64,000 nucleotides of DNA from Anaspis maculata (Eukaryota > Arthropoda > Insecta > Coleoptera > Scraptiidae): NCBI GenBank assembly GCA_949128115.1, contig OX421964.1, forward strand, positions 32,914,177 to 32,978,176, given 5' to 3'. Shown in pieces: positions 10,481 to 22,545 of this stretch; position 1 is the stretch's first letter; each line of letters begins with the position of its first letter. Position numbers and translations under genes: made by a program. The notes under the pieces are model-generated. The model saw only the letters and a program-made list of their open reading frames with translations, made no database searches and was not told where the DNA came from.

Positions 10481-12421
10481 CCCAAGCAGCAATTTAGGGC
10501 CAAATTACCAAGCTAAAGTCAAATTGACTTAAAGAAGGCGAAATATGCATGAATTTGACATACAATTTTTCTTATATGACAAATGCTCTACAAAGTCATT
10601 ATTTAAATCAAAAATTACCTAGATTTAACCTTGCGAGAACCCTAAATTTACCATCGACTTCAAAAAGTTTTTGGAAGTTGAAAATTACCTAGATTCCACC
10701 TAAAAAATGCCTTCAAATTCGTTAAAATTTATAAGGCATTATCTAGGGCAAAAATTAGTTCATTTTCGCTTGACTTTCGCCGTTGAAGTCTACTTTACCT
10801 CTGAGGTTAATTTAAGCTATCAACGGTAGTCGCAATTACTTCGAAATTACCCTAATTTCAACCTCAAAGTCTGGTTATGAATAACCTCTTTATACTAGTC
10901 CAAATTTGGTAATTTTCAACTTTACACAATGCCTTACAGGTCATGGTGAATAACAAGGGTTATTTTAGTAAAAAAGCGGACCTATTCAATTTGAACATTT
11001 GACCTTGAAGTCAGAATTACTATAAAAATTGACTTATTAAGGAACACTGGTCAAAAGGAGGGCGAAAGTACCATTATAGTGAACTTTAAAGGAAATTCGT
11101 CTTATGTGGCTTTTGAGGTCAGAAAATGAGCTGGCTCTTTGTTGTTTGGGGTTTTTCCTGCAAATCATCTCTTGTCAGTGTTACCAGTACCTGCTGTGCT
11201 GTGAAATAGTGCAAAGCAGAAAATGTCCTCCAAGAAGTTTAAGCCGTATAGGCACACCGCAGGTTACTATCGCCTATTAAAAAAAAGTGTCACCGGCGCG
11301 GCTCAAGATCCAATTCCGCTTTCGTCAGAAATTCCCTAAATCTTCTGCGTGCACTGGATTCCGATTTATTGAGCGCGTAATTTAAAATTGTAGTCTTCAT
11401 AGTTGAAATTTGGTCCAAATCGGTAATTTAGGGAAAGTTGACTCTGAAGTCGATAACAACAAATAACCATGAGTAGACTATGAGGTAAAATTTACCTAAT
11501 TAGGTCAATTTTGACTTCAAAGTTCAAATTTCAAGTAATTTTGCCCTGTTCGGAGGGAAATTTTCCCTATAAGGAAAAAAACAATAGTAAATTTGCCCTG
11601 AAAGTCAAATTTCGAGATATCACCAGACACGCCATCTTACTCCAGCAGGTTCCACGTCCGCCATTACGATAAAAGCTGTTCTGTAATTTTTGTACTCCCT
11701 TAATTACTTGTTTTTTGCCAGGCACCAGGCAAAAAAAGTGTAATTAAGAAACAGTGTTCAACTTAATATTAACATTTTAGTGCTCTAAACTGTGATTGAT
11801 AAAAAAAAATTGAGTTGTCATTTCCGCAAGATCTGCAAAAAATCGATTTTCCCAAGGCGCATTGCAATATTTGGAGGTGCAAGAGGCACATTTGTCAAAA
11901 ATATTTCCTTCGTGTGAATATTATGACCAGGGAGGAGTCACTAAGTCCGCAAAATGTTTCGTGCTTTAGGTAGGTAGGTATATTTTGCTATGAAGGACGG
12001 AGGTCCGCCATGAAACTCAATCACTATGATGGTAACACCAACAACACTATTGTGCACTAATGTCTTTTAAAGTCGTATGACCAACTATAAGTCGGGAAAA
12101 CCCAAAATAATACCATAGTGGATAATAATACCTATCCAAGTCTTGTAAGACACAGGTCACAAATTAGTGAAAATAGGTCTTAAATTACTAATTTTTACCA
12201 AAAATGTAACTTATTGTAGGTTTAGCCGACTAATAGGGTATCTGACCTATAAGTCAAATCGACCTATGTGCCCAATTTTCGACGTTTAAATTACCCACTT
12301 ATTTTTCCCCACTTACCTGAATTCGACGTCGATTAAACGTAAATCCGACCTATTGAAAATTGGTCGCTGACCAATAGTGAGGTAGATTTTAACCTAATTT
12401 GGCCCTAATTTGTTGCTTGGG
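10481..12421. mobile_element. TA-flanked element with CCCAAGCARC ends, 1.94 kb
   Basis: CCCAAGCAGCAATTTAGGGC at the left is the inverted counterpart of the last 28 bp at the right with two or three mismatches. TA flanks both ends (10479-10480 and 12422-12423). The interior is full of short forward and reversed words such as AAGTCAAATTGACTT and GTCAATTTTGACTTC, but no protein is recognised. It sits at the left edge of the R1-like LINE fragment and within the larger TIR element. Confidence 0.75.
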
Positions 12422-12423
12422 TA

Positions 12424-12920
12424 AGAGACAGCCAGCGCCATACAGGCGGACTTGGTTGCAAAAAGGCCAGACATAGCCCAACTCATTGACAGAGAGCTGC
12501 GCAAAGCTGCACTCAGAATCACCAGTGCCTACAGAACGGTTCCGCATGATGCAGCACGAGCGCTCTCGGTTATCCCACCCTTCGCCCTGCTTGCGATTAG
12601 AGGAAACAAGCCTAGGAGTGCCCACCAGCATCCGCAAACCAGAAAGCAGAAATAAGGCCAGAGAGCAGTTCGTCGAGCAGTGGTAACGGCAGTGGAACGC
12701 CTTGGTTCAAAGTTGGATGAAAGAAATACTGGGGAGCCTCAAAAACCTCAGCGTCAGGACAACGCGAAACACGCTCGTTTTCATTTTAACGGTCCATCAA
12801 GACAGCGAGAAGACCTCGAAGAAAAACTGGGCAGGAGAATCGCCGTCGACAATCTCGTTCATGAGATGCTCAGAGGCAAAGACCAATGGAATGCAGTTTA
12901 TAGTTAGCAGTTTTTAGTTT
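12424..12920 (+). pseudogene. C-terminal end of an R1-like LINE ORF2, frameshifted
   Basis: The plus-strand frame at 12452-12600 reads REL-RKAALRITSAYRTVPHDAA, a block typical of the post-RT region of R1/I-type LINE proteins. A second frame carries KAREQFVEQW near 12655. The first frame then resumes with EDLEEKLGRRIAVDNLVHEM and LRGKDQWNAV, the usual C-terminal tail of R1-type polyproteins. At least two frameshifts and stops separate these pieces. The endonuclease and reverse-transcriptase domains are missing, as expected for a 5'-truncated copy. The clade assignment is from memory of family patterns. The boundaries are approximate. Confidence 0.75.
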
Positions 12921-13136
12921 ATAGCAATATAGTTTGATTTCCTCCACCTGATATAGCCCAAAATATAAATCTTTTGTTAAATCCATTTCCGTTATTTACC
13001 TTCGCAAAAATTTGACAAACACAGAAACGTCATGTGCATGCCACGTGCATCCCGCACGGTCATGTCACGTTTGACGCTTGCCTCCAGAAAATGTCAACCG
13101 CCGGCCATGTTGCCATGTTGTGACGTCACACTTCTT

Positions 13137-13489
13137 CAGTGTATTGCAAGGCTGAAACAAACCTCGTCTGAATATTTTCAGCTGTTTCTGAAATATTTTC
13201 AATTTATAGTTGCTGCTTTCATGGAAATGGACATTTTCCAATTTTTTTTTGATTTTCCAAGATATTTGGATAAAACTTTGTATTTCCACAAAGAATGACC
13301 TCATGCATGAAATGTAATGTGTGCCACCGTCCCTCGCACCGTCCCCGCCCGCCTACTATTTTTGAAAATATGACAGTCGACTCCTTTTTTCTTATGGCCG
13401 CCATCTTGAATTCACCCATTATGTGATTACCCATTAACAGATTTTTTTTGGATAACTTCTGAACCGTTGAGCCGATTTTATTCAAATTT
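13137..13489. other. Unassigned AT-rich DNA
   Basis: No gene was found. A C-rich patch (GCACCGTCCCCGCCCGCC near 13338) and a GCCGCCATCTTG word of the kind seen in several elements here (compare 38200) suggest eroded transposon sequence. Confidence 0.35.
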
Positions 13490-13826
13490 GAACCAAAGTT
13501 TACTAAAATAGGTCTCTATCGAAAAATGATAACGCATTTCATCAAACATTTCCAGGGGCGAAGATAATAGGGGGTACCTACCCCCTTTGTTCCCTATTTT
13601 TCACCCCCTGAATATTTTTGGAAATGGTTTTAATTTTTCAATTCTACGTTCAATTTAGAGAAGAAAATTATTCTTGCAAAATTTTGATTGAAGGCATCGT
13701 TTTCAGAATATTTGGGTTTGAAACTTAGGAAAACGTATCGAGAACACCACTTTCAAAGGCCTTTAAAATTAAAATTCAAGAAAATTTGAGATTCTTCAAG
13801 TGAAATAATTCCAGGTGTTTTAGGTC
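13490..13826. repeat. Repeat family E, left part, split by the tandem array
   Basis: Shares blocks with 51030-51350 and 55540-55830: GGGGCGAAGATAATAGGGGG, TTCTACGTTCAATTTAGA, a GGGTTTGAAAC stretch and finally GGTGTTTTAGGT. The sequence expected next (AAACCATCATTTTTGCTGAG) is found at 20884-20903, about 7 kb away. So this E copy was interrupted by the tandem array. No coding sequence. Confidence 0.65.
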
Positions 13827-14765
13827 GACTATTCCACACAACATACTGCTGACCAATCAATACGTTTGAAACCTTCGAGTTGAACCAATGAAATTAGTTT
13901 TATACTGACTATTCCACACAACATACTTCTGACCAATCAATACGTATGAAACCTTCGAGTTGAACCAATGAAATCAGTTTTATACTGATAAAACACGACC
14001 TTCGTACAGTTTTATACTGATAAAACTGTGCCTTCCTTTTAATAAATAAAGATTCACTTCATTTAAAAAGTTGCTCAGAATCGTGCCTGCTATAAGCCTT
14101 TCAAGCGTCACCTACACACAGTGACACCGCTTCCAAAAGTGGTTGTATTGCAATCGGTATATATACTCATCCCTTGTGTCCAACTAGAGGTGAGATGTAG
14201 TTTACTATATTTGTGAAATACCACATTTAGGCAGTTCCTAATTCAAATAAGTAACAATAATTTTGATCTGCAATGATTATCCATGGAACATTATGTAATT
14301 TCTGTTTGTTATAATTGCCGCATTATTATTATTTTTGCCATAACGGCACCGTACGTCGCCGTAGGTAAGGCAGGCCAGGCCACCCTCCTGCACAGCAGTT
14401 GTCACATTGACAATGAATGACATCCGCAATCCGCGCGGGGCACAAAATCGCAGATCTAGCCACAAAGAGGACCAGTTCATCACTTTTGTAAGGTTATGGT
14501 TATATTTTGCGGCCAATGTGGTTTCGTTATCTTAAATGGCAAAGCTTTGGAAGACGTTTTTACGTTGAGAAGCACAATAATAATAGAAATATTAGCTGTT
14601 TGTTAGATTGCAAGTGCACTTGATTTCCAAAGCAACTTGATTTAATTAGCATGACCGCATGACAGTGTCACAACGCCAAAAAACAATTTCATTTTTGGAT
14701 ATGGGGTGGATTTGGAATCAAAACGTTTTTATATTTTGATTTTCACGTTTTGTGGAATATTCTCC

Positions 14766-15017
14766 GCAAATACCACTCGAGCTAATACGAGTTTTATCAA
14801 AATTTTCGAACTGTTTCTCAAGCTTTGTTTTCATGAAGCAATTCAACTCGTGGAAATGGTCACTTTATTATCAAAGACAAAAACCCTCCAGCTACGCTGT
14901 CGGGTTTTTTTCAGATAATAAAGTGACCATTTCACACTCGGTGAATTTCTTGAAAACAAAGCTCTCGAGAAAGTTCGAAAATTTTATCGATAAAACACAT
15001 AGCTCTTGTGGTATTAT
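14766..15017. repeat. Hairpin inside array unit 1 (also in units 2 and 3)
   Basis: AATACCACTCGAGCTA on the left pairs with TAGCTCTTGTGGTATT on the right, and inner segments pair through GGTCACTTTATTATC/GATAATAAAGTGACC. The same hairpin occurs at about 15962-16208 in unit 2 and 20625-20875 in unit 3. The arms contain matching substitutions, so the hairpin predates amplification of the units. Confidence 0.75.
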
Positions 15018-16769
15018 ATACGACTATTCCACACAACATACTTCTGACCAATCAATACGTTTGAGAAACCTTCGAGTTTGAACCAATGAAATTAGTTTTA
15101 TACTGATAAAACACCACCTTCGTACAGTTTTATACTGACTATTCCACACAACATACTTCTGACCAATCAATACGTTTGAAACCTTCGAGTTGAACCAATG
15201 AAATTAGTTTTATACTGATAAAACTGTGCCTTCCTTTTTATAAATAAACATGATACTTGATTTAAAAAGTTCCTGAAAATCGTGCCTGCTATAAGCATTT
15301 CAAGCGTCACTTACACACAGTGACACCGCTTCCAACAGTGGCAGTATTGCAATCGGTATATATACTCATCCCTTGTGTCCAACTAGAGGTGAGATGTAGT
15401 TTACTATATTTATGAAATACCACATTTAGGCAGTTTCTAATTCAAATAACTAACAATAATTTTGATCTGCAATGATTATCCATGGACCATTGTGTAATTT
15501 CTGTTTGTTATAATTGCCGCATTATTATTATTTTTGCCACAACGGCACCGTACGTCGCCGTAGGTTAGGCAGCCTAGGCCACCCCCCTGCACAGCTGACA
15601 CATTGACAATGACATCCGCAATCCGCGCGGGGCACAAAATCGCAGATTCAGCCACAAAAAGGACCTGTTCATCACTTCTGTAAGGTTATGGTTATAGTTT
15701 GCGGCCAATGTGATTTGGTTTTTTGAAAGGCAAAGCTTTGGAAGACGTTTTTACGTTGAAAAGCACAATCATAATTGAAATATCAGCTGTTCGTTAGATT
15801 GTAAGTGTACTTGATTTCCGAAGCAACTTGATTGAATTAGCATGACCTCATGACGGTGTCACAACGCCAAAAAACAAGTCTTTTTTGGATATGGGGTAGA
15901 TTGGGGATCAAAACGTTTTTATATTTTGATAAATTTCACGTTTTGTGGAATATTCTCCGCAAATACCACTCGAGCTATACGAGTTTTATCAAAATTTTCG
16001 AACTGTTTCTCAAGCTTTGTTTTCATGAAGCAATTCAACTCGTGCAAATGGTCACTTTATTATCAAAGACAAAAACCCTCCAGCTACGCTGTCGGGTTTT
16101 TTTCAGATAATAAAGTGACCATTTCACACTCGGTGAATTTCTTGAAAACAAAGCTTTCGAGATAGTTCAAAAATTTTATCGATAAAACTCATAGCTCTTG
16201 TGGTATTACATACGATAAAACTGTGCCTTCCTTTTTATAAATAAACATGATACTTGATTTAAAAAGTTCCTGAAAATCGTGCCTGCTATAAGCCTTTCAA
16301 GCGTCACCTACACACAGTGACACCGCTTCCAAGAGTGGTGGTATTGCAATCGGTATATATACTCATCCCTTGTGTCCAACTAGAGGTGAGATGTAGTTTA
16401 CTATATTTGTGAAATACCACATTTAGGCAGTTCCTAATTCAAATAAGTAACAATAATTTTGATCTGCAATGATTATCCATGGAACATTATGTAATTTCTG
16501 TTTGTTTTAATTGCCGCATTATTATTATTTTTGCCACAACGGCACCGTACGTCGCCGTTGGTAAGGCAGGCCAGGCCACCCTCTTGCACAGCAGTTGTCA
16601 CATTGACAATGAATGACATCCGCAATCCGCGCGGGGCACAAAATCGCAGATCTAGCCACAAAGAGGACCAGTTCATCACTTCTGTAAGATTATGGTTATA
16701 TTTTGCGAAGATTATGGTTATATTTTGCGGCCAATGTGGTTTCGTTTTTTGAATGGCAAAGCTTTGGAA

Positions 16770-19126
16770 TAGTCGGGGTGCTACGATTTTGAATACCGCA
16801 AATGAATTAGACGGGATGCCCTTTGGCATGATAACTACTCATACCAAGGTGATTGATTTTCTCCAAGGATGCGTCAACATTTCCCACTCAGAAAAAAAGA
16901 TGGCGACGATTTTTGACAGGACCTGAATTTTTGTAAAACATAGGCATGTGGGATATGGTTTCTTACTAATTTTGACCTCCTGAACACGAATATCGAGTTT
17001 TTTTTCACATTAGAAATCAAATCGACCTCATATTTCACATCTGAAAACCGCAAAAATAGCAGACTCTCGCTTATTTTCGAATTGAAAATTTTGTGTGCCA
17101 TTTACAGCGATTTCCAGCCTTGAGCTTGTTAAATAGATCCCACAGAACAAGTCAACAGTGTAAGTTCTGCAAAATAACTCTACAAACATCGCCAGGGTGC
17201 GCCCCAAAACATACAAAATATAGGCTCTGAGAGCACATTTTTCTGCGGCTGATTAAGAAATGTAATTGTGAAATGGAAAATGTTATGTAATATATTTTAC
17301 TGTTTTATATAGTAAACTTACATAATACTAAGCATTTATCAACATACAATGGCAATTTCAGATAAAAAAAACTGAAAAAATAAATTTCCATGATTTGTTG
17401 ATAAGTTTTTTTTCAATTATACTAAAAAACGTAGCTTTGATTTTGATAAAGTTTTCCATCAAGGTGAATACATCAAGAGATCTTTCTCACCTGAAACACC
17501 ACTTTAGCTCAAAGTTTCGGTGTAGCGACTCATAATTATTGAAACATTTTCGTCAGACTTGCAGTTGCCAAACATCCAGAAAAGCGTCTTTTGATTTTAA
17601 AGTTTTGTCTTCAAACTTATTCTGGAATGCAACATACGGCTGATGGTGAATCTTCGGTTCAAAGTTTTCTATGAATATTTCTATCTTTCCCATGAACTCA
17701 TTCAGGTGTCTGGAAATTTTCGGACTGAATATGAACCAAAGGCAAAGGGCAGTAGGATCTTCAGTGTTATTACTATGGCACCAATTCAAAATTTGTTGTC
17801 TTGTGTGTGTTGGAATTTGCGAGAATGGAAGTATAGTGTTTTCAGTGAAGGCCAAAAAAAACACCTAGGACGTGAACAGGCATAGAAAACGGACGTGGAA
17901 AACATATGAAAAAGTGATCAGGTAGGCACCAAGACCTCGACCAAGACCTTTTCAACATTTCAACTCTTATTTTGCAACTATAGAACCTTTAATACATGGT
18001 GTATGTTTTCATGCTCTGTGGCTTGTCCACGTCCTAGACGCTTTTGAGCCTCCATTGATAGCTCATTACTTCCATTCTCGCAAACTTCTGTCACACACAA
18101 GACAACAAATTTTAAGTTGGTGGCATAAGAATACGAATAACACTGAAGATCCTACTGACCTTTGCCGTTGGTGCATATTATCCAGTCCAGAAGTTTCTAG
18201 ACATGAATGAGTTCACGGACGAGACAGAAAACTTTAAGCCAAAGCTTAACCATCAGCCGTATGTTGCATTCCAGAACAAGTTCAAAGAAGGACTTTGAAA
18301 TTATTAAAAGACGCTTTTCTGATGTTTGACAATCGCAGATCTGACGAAAATGTTTTATATTATATGAAACTTTAAGCTAGGGTGGTTGTTCCAGGTGAGA
18401 AAGGTCTCTTGATGTATTTACCTTGACAAAAACATCATCAAAATCAAAGCTACGTTTTTTTGGTATCAATTGTACCTGTTACAAAAAAGTTATGAACAAA
18501 TCATGAAAATTTGTTTTTTATATTTTGTTTCAAATTGCCATGGTATGTTGATAAATGCTTGGTATGTGTTAGCTTATATATTAACAGTAAAACATATTGC
18601 AAAACATTCTTCTTTTCACACTTACATTCCCCAACCAGCCGCAGCAAAATATGTCCCAGCGCCCATTTTTGGTATGATTTGAGGCGCACCCTGGCCATGT
18701 TGGAAAGGTTATTTTGCAGAACTTACACTGTTAACTTGTTCCATGGGATCTATTTAACGAGCTCAAGGCTGGAAATCGCTGTAAATGGCACACAAAATTT
18801 TCAATTCGAAAATAAGCGTGAGTCTGCTATTTTTCCGGTTTTCAGATGTGAAATATGAGATCCATTTGATTCCTAATGTGAAAATAAACTCGATATTCGT
18901 GTTCAGGAGGTCAAAATTAGTAAGAAAGCATATCCCACATGCCTATGTTTTACAAAAATTCAGGTCCTGTCAAAAATCGTCGCCATCTTTTTTTCTGAGT
19001 GGGAAATGTTGACGCATCCTTGGCGAAAATTAATCACCTTGGTATAAGTAGTCATCATACCAAAGGGCATCCTGTCTAATTTATTTGCGGTATTTTGCCA
19101 TTTTATGTCGCGTACCACACCGACTA
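16770..19126. mobile_element. 2.36-kb foldback element, TAG...CTA ends, GAA target duplication
   Basis: The ends are TAGTCGGGGTGCTACG and CGTACCACACCGACTA. The arms are about 1.1 kb each and reverse complementary, with the apex near 17910-17990. GAA flanks both sides (16767-16769 and 19127-19129). The uninterrupted unit 1 reads GGCAAAGCTTTGGAAGACG at this site, so removing the element plus one GAA restores the array. No transposase is seen; frames within the arms appear on both strands only because of the symmetry. Confidence 0.9.
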
Positions 19127-19273
19127 GAAGACGTTTTTACGATTGAGAAGCACAATAATAATTGAAATATTAGCTGTTTGTTGGAATGTAAGTGCACTTG
19201 ATTTCCAAAGCAACTTGATTTAATTAGCATGACCGCATGACAGTGTCACAACGCCAAAAAACAATTCCATTTT

Positions 19274-20530
19274 ACTTTCCCGGCCCGTCCAAGGGAAAGT
19301 TATGTAATGATGCAGGATGCAGGAGAAACGTTCTGACACGATAGCTGCCGAACCGATAATCTGATTGACTTGAAATTTGGTATACAGACAGGGTCTTGCT
19401 GTTAAATAAGCTCATTAGTTTTTGGCTATCATCTGTCAAACAGAAATGTCACTATCAAAAAATGACAGAAGCTATATCTCACAGAACTTGACTTTCAAAA
19501 TGTCGTTTGAAAGCCCATGAAAAACTGTATTCAGAATGGTTAAAATATTGCCCTATCTGTCATCTGTCAAAAAATAAAAGATGTCAAAGTTTAAAACTTT
19601 ACCATTCAATTATCCAAAATCTATCCGATGAATTGGGACCAAATTTGGCAGAAAGCAACAAAACATAAGAGTCAAATTAAGTCTGCAGTTGCAATTTTCC
19701 ACCATTTTCCCGTCGGGCGTTATGAATTTTCAAAATTTCTCCTAGCCGTTGCCACCCGAGAGAACGACTCGCCCGGATTTCCACCAGGATGACTCGTTTT
19801 TGATGCAGCACTCCACTCAAAAATTCATTCCTGCTCGAGGATCGACTTTTTTCGAGAAATTTTGACTGATATCGGAAGTAGATTGAACTGGGCGTCTTGT
19901 AGATCTATTTTTAAAATAGACACAGCTTCGGTTTTCCGACGGTAATTTTTTCAATAACAAATTTGCACATATCGTGAATTTGAAAAAACTGCAGCGTAAA
20001 CTTCAACATGCGGTGAGCCGGTGCGTGGGTGAGCCACACGAAATATTCATTTTAGGTACAGACATGCTGCGAATGAAAGTTGGAGAAAAGATTGAATTAA
20101 TTTTCAAAGGAACAATCGGACCCACGGTTTTCGAGTTTTCCTCTCTGGAAAAACTGCAAATTTTCCAACTTTTCATTCCGCGAACAGATTTCAACCATTA
20201 ATTATTAAGGAATAGATAACTGGTTGTTGAACATTTTCGAACAATTTTTCTCCAATTTCCCGGAAATTTTCCTGCTGGGAATATAAAACCGGCCTCGGTT
20301 ATCGAGACCGGACTTAGATGATGGAGCTTAAAGTGGAGCTTGATTGGCGATTTCCACAATAAAATGATTTGGAAGAAAAATTGAGGTTTGCTCTGAAAAT
20401 TCAAATTTTCCTGACAAAATTTTGTATTTCCTGCAAATATTTTCAATCTTTCTCTCCATTCTAATTTCCCATCCGAAGGGACGTTCCGATCAAAGTCATT
20501 ACTGATGTCTCTGGATACCGCCGGGAAAGT
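19274..20530. mobile_element. Element with ACTTTCCCGG ends inserted in array unit 3
   Basis: ACTTTCCCGGC at 19274 and GCCGGGAAAGT ending at 20530 are inverted ends, each bordered by TTT. The first ~450 bp matches 57766-58330 (words GAAATTTGGTAT, TAGTTTTTGGCT, ATCTGTCAAACAGAA, GACAGAAGCTATATCTCAC). About 25 bp between 20531 and the resuming array unit at 20557 is extra, so the right edge may be slightly beyond 20530. No recognised protein. Confidence 0.7.
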
Positions 20531-20887
20531 TTTGTGTCGCCCACAACAGATTTTTTGATATGGGGTGGAGTTGGAATCAAAACGTTTTTATATTTTGTTT
20601 TTCACGTTTTGTGGAATATTCTCCGCAAATACCACTCGAGCTAGTACGAGTTTTATCAAAATTTTCGAACTGTTTCTCAAGCTTTGTTTTCATGAAGCAA
20701 TTCAACTCGTGGAAATGGTCACTTTATTATCAAAGACAAAAACCCTCCAGCTACGCTGTCGGGTTTTTTTCAGATAATAAAGTGACCATTTCACACTCGG
20801 TGAATTTCTTGAAAACAAAGCTTTCGAGATAGTTCGAAAATGTTATCGATAAAACTCATAGCTCTTGCGGTATTACATACGATAAAC

Positions 20888-21000
20888 CATCATTTTTGCT
20901 GAGAAACATGAAGTTTTTCAGAAAAACAAAAATTGGGCCCTGGAAAGTGGCGATCTCGGTGGCGATATCGAGATGTTTTTCAATGTTTCAACCCAAATAT
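20888..21000. repeat. Repeat family E, right part
   Basis: Continues the copy interrupted at 13826: AACCATCATTTTTGCTGAGA, TTGGGCCCTGGAAAGTGGCGA and the AAATATCCTTAAAA stretch match 55582-55700. It ends in the C-rich run near 21005. Confidence 0.6.
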
Positions 21001-21115
21001 CCTTAAAACGCCCCCGGCCCCCCTGCGTCAGTCACTATACCTCCCTTTCTTTTTGTCATGCCCACTCTGATTATTTTTCTGCCCGCTCTGAAAAACTATC
21101 CTAGCTACGGCCCTG
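21001..21115. mobile_element. Orphan transposon end (CAGGGCCGTAGC type)
   Basis: On the minus strand the segment starts CAGGGCCGTAGCTAGGATAG at 21115, resembling hAT-type ends of insects. No inverted partner or target duplication was found, so it is probably a truncated copy. Confidence 0.4.
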
Positions 21116-22436
21116 CGTGATTATCAAGTGAATCTCCAAAAACTGTTGTAACGGTCCAAAACGGCCGTTAAGAATTTCACTTGTGGCTACACCAAAAATA
21201 AACAGTAGCAACCTTGCTACTCTCTGCGAGTACTGTCCTCCCGGCTAACCAGAGGGTGCTTTGGGGTGGGTTCACGGTAAGATGGACTTGAGCGCCACAA
21301 GATTTGGAACAGTACCCGCAAGTTAACGAACAAAATCTTGAAAATAATTACCGAAGGCGAGCTAGGCTTATGGTAACTTTCAGGTAGGTATTTTGAAAAC
21401 GTACACGTAATTTTCTTGAATGTAAAAAAAATTTGTATTTAAGAAAGAGAAAGGTTTTTATAACAATAACTGTGGTTAATAGAAATGACTTAAGATGGAC
21501 ACAAAATGAATTACTAAATAATGCAATGCGACCGTGTAACCAAAATGTTTTTTGGGAACCGTCGTGATATTCGGAATCACTGGCAGGCAGAAGCCGCGTC
21601 TCTGTCTACTACACGTCCCGCAGGGGGCCCAAACAATTCCCCAACACTGCCCTGCTTTGACACCAAGCCTCAGGTCGTTCACTGCACCCGAATTTCCCAC
21701 GCAATAGAATCGTACTAAAACCAGGGGTTGTACAAAGCGCGTGGTGTTCTAAACCTGGGGGTAAAATGATGTTGACGGTGTACAGGGCAAAGAACTACGC
21801 TAAGGGGTAAGAGAGAGGGAGGGCACAGTGCCAAAGAAAAGTCATACGACCTGGTCCACGAGCGTGCAGCATCCAGGATCGGCTGTTAGTCCAGGTGATG
21901 TCCTTAAAGGTCCGAAGTGGCTTTAGTTAGTCCTGGCACGTTTCTTCAACTTCAGGAACCCAGGGCGAAGTTGACAGGAGGTAAAGATGAAAGTAGACGA
22001 AAAGAAGAATGCTGATAGATGCAGCAAAATTACAGCACGAGTGCCAGTACAGATGGCGTAGTTAATCGTAACATTAAGAATGGAAGAGGAAGACCCTAAA
22101 ATAAGTATGGAAAAGTGGAGAAAGAATAGAGAAGAAAAGAAAAGTCCTACCTTTCGTATAGAAAATGATGCGCCACGTTCTTTTCGAAATTCCCTTGCGG
22201 ATGCACCCACGCCAGTTAGGTACACGAAACAGCACAAAACTTCACGTGTTGCGTTTACCGGCACCAAGATCCTCGCACAAATTCGAGATGGAAGAAAAGA
22301 AAAAGTAAATTATGCTCCAAAATTCAGAACGTCGTGATTTTTACAAAATGGCGAGCGTGAGTGAAAAGAAACGGAATCCTCTTATCTTGTATTTCTTGTC
22401 GTGTTGTTGTTTTCAATATCGACTGCCACCTGTTAG
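21116..22436. other. Unassigned, moderately GC-rich DNA
   Basis: No repeat partner and no recognised protein. The stretch 21530-22350 contains several short frames with mixed composition. ATGGCGAGC followed directly by GTGAGT near 22348 could be a start codon with a 5' splice site, but nothing supports it further. Confidence 0.35.
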
Positions 22437-22545
22437 CTTGACCGTGACCGGTTTTCAACCGGTTAACCGTAACCGGTTATTCCTTTGCGAAATTTGACCG
22501 GTTATTCGATTTTTTTAACCGGTTAACCATAACCGGTTGACAGCA
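22437..22545. repeat. AACCGGTTA-rich palindromic repeat
   Basis: Five or more ACCGGTT/AACCGGT palindromes alternate over about 100 bp and end in AACCGGTTGACAGCACT. Read on the minus strand that end is AGTGCTGTCAACCGGTTA, reminiscent of small hAT-type elements, but a left end is not visible. Probably a truncated MITE. Confidence 0.5.

Larger units (their letters stand above)
10299..13136. mobile_element. 2.8-kb element with ~75-bp terminal inverted repeats
   Basis: The left end (GACGTCACAACATGGCAACA and about 55 further bases) is mirrored at 13060-13136. Both ends include the word GACATTTTCTGGAGGCAA or its complement. The interior contains a second TIR element (10481-12421) and an R1-like LINE fragment (12424-12920). 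No transposase is seen. No target duplication could be fixed, so superfamily and exact edges are open. Confidence 0.65.
13827..20887. repeat. Tandem array of three ~1-1.2 kb units, third unit twice interrupted
   Basis: Units start at GATAAAACTGTGCCTTCC: unit 1 at 14019-15216, unit 2 at 15217-16213, unit 3 from 16214. Unit 3 is broken by a hairpin (16770-19126) and a second element (about 19274-20556) and ends near 20887. Without the inserts it is about 1.03 kb, the size of unit 2. Units share most bases, including GTGACACCGCTTCC, GCAATCGGTATATATACTC and the inner hairpin. An 80-bp subrepeat (GACTATTCCACACAACATAC...) occurs at 13827, 13907, 15025 and 15137. No protein frame is conserved across units except by hairpin symmetry. 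It looks like a small satellite or a tandemly amplified element. Confidence 0.8.

Noticed and set aside
14752..16165. Repeated open frames beginning MEYSPQIPLELIR-like
   Set aside because: They repeat with each tandem unit and follow the internal hairpin. No constraint on codon positions is apparent.
17553..17885. Overlapping frames on both strands within the 2.36-kb hairpin
   Set aside because: Mirror-image by-products of an inverted repeat, with no recognised domain.
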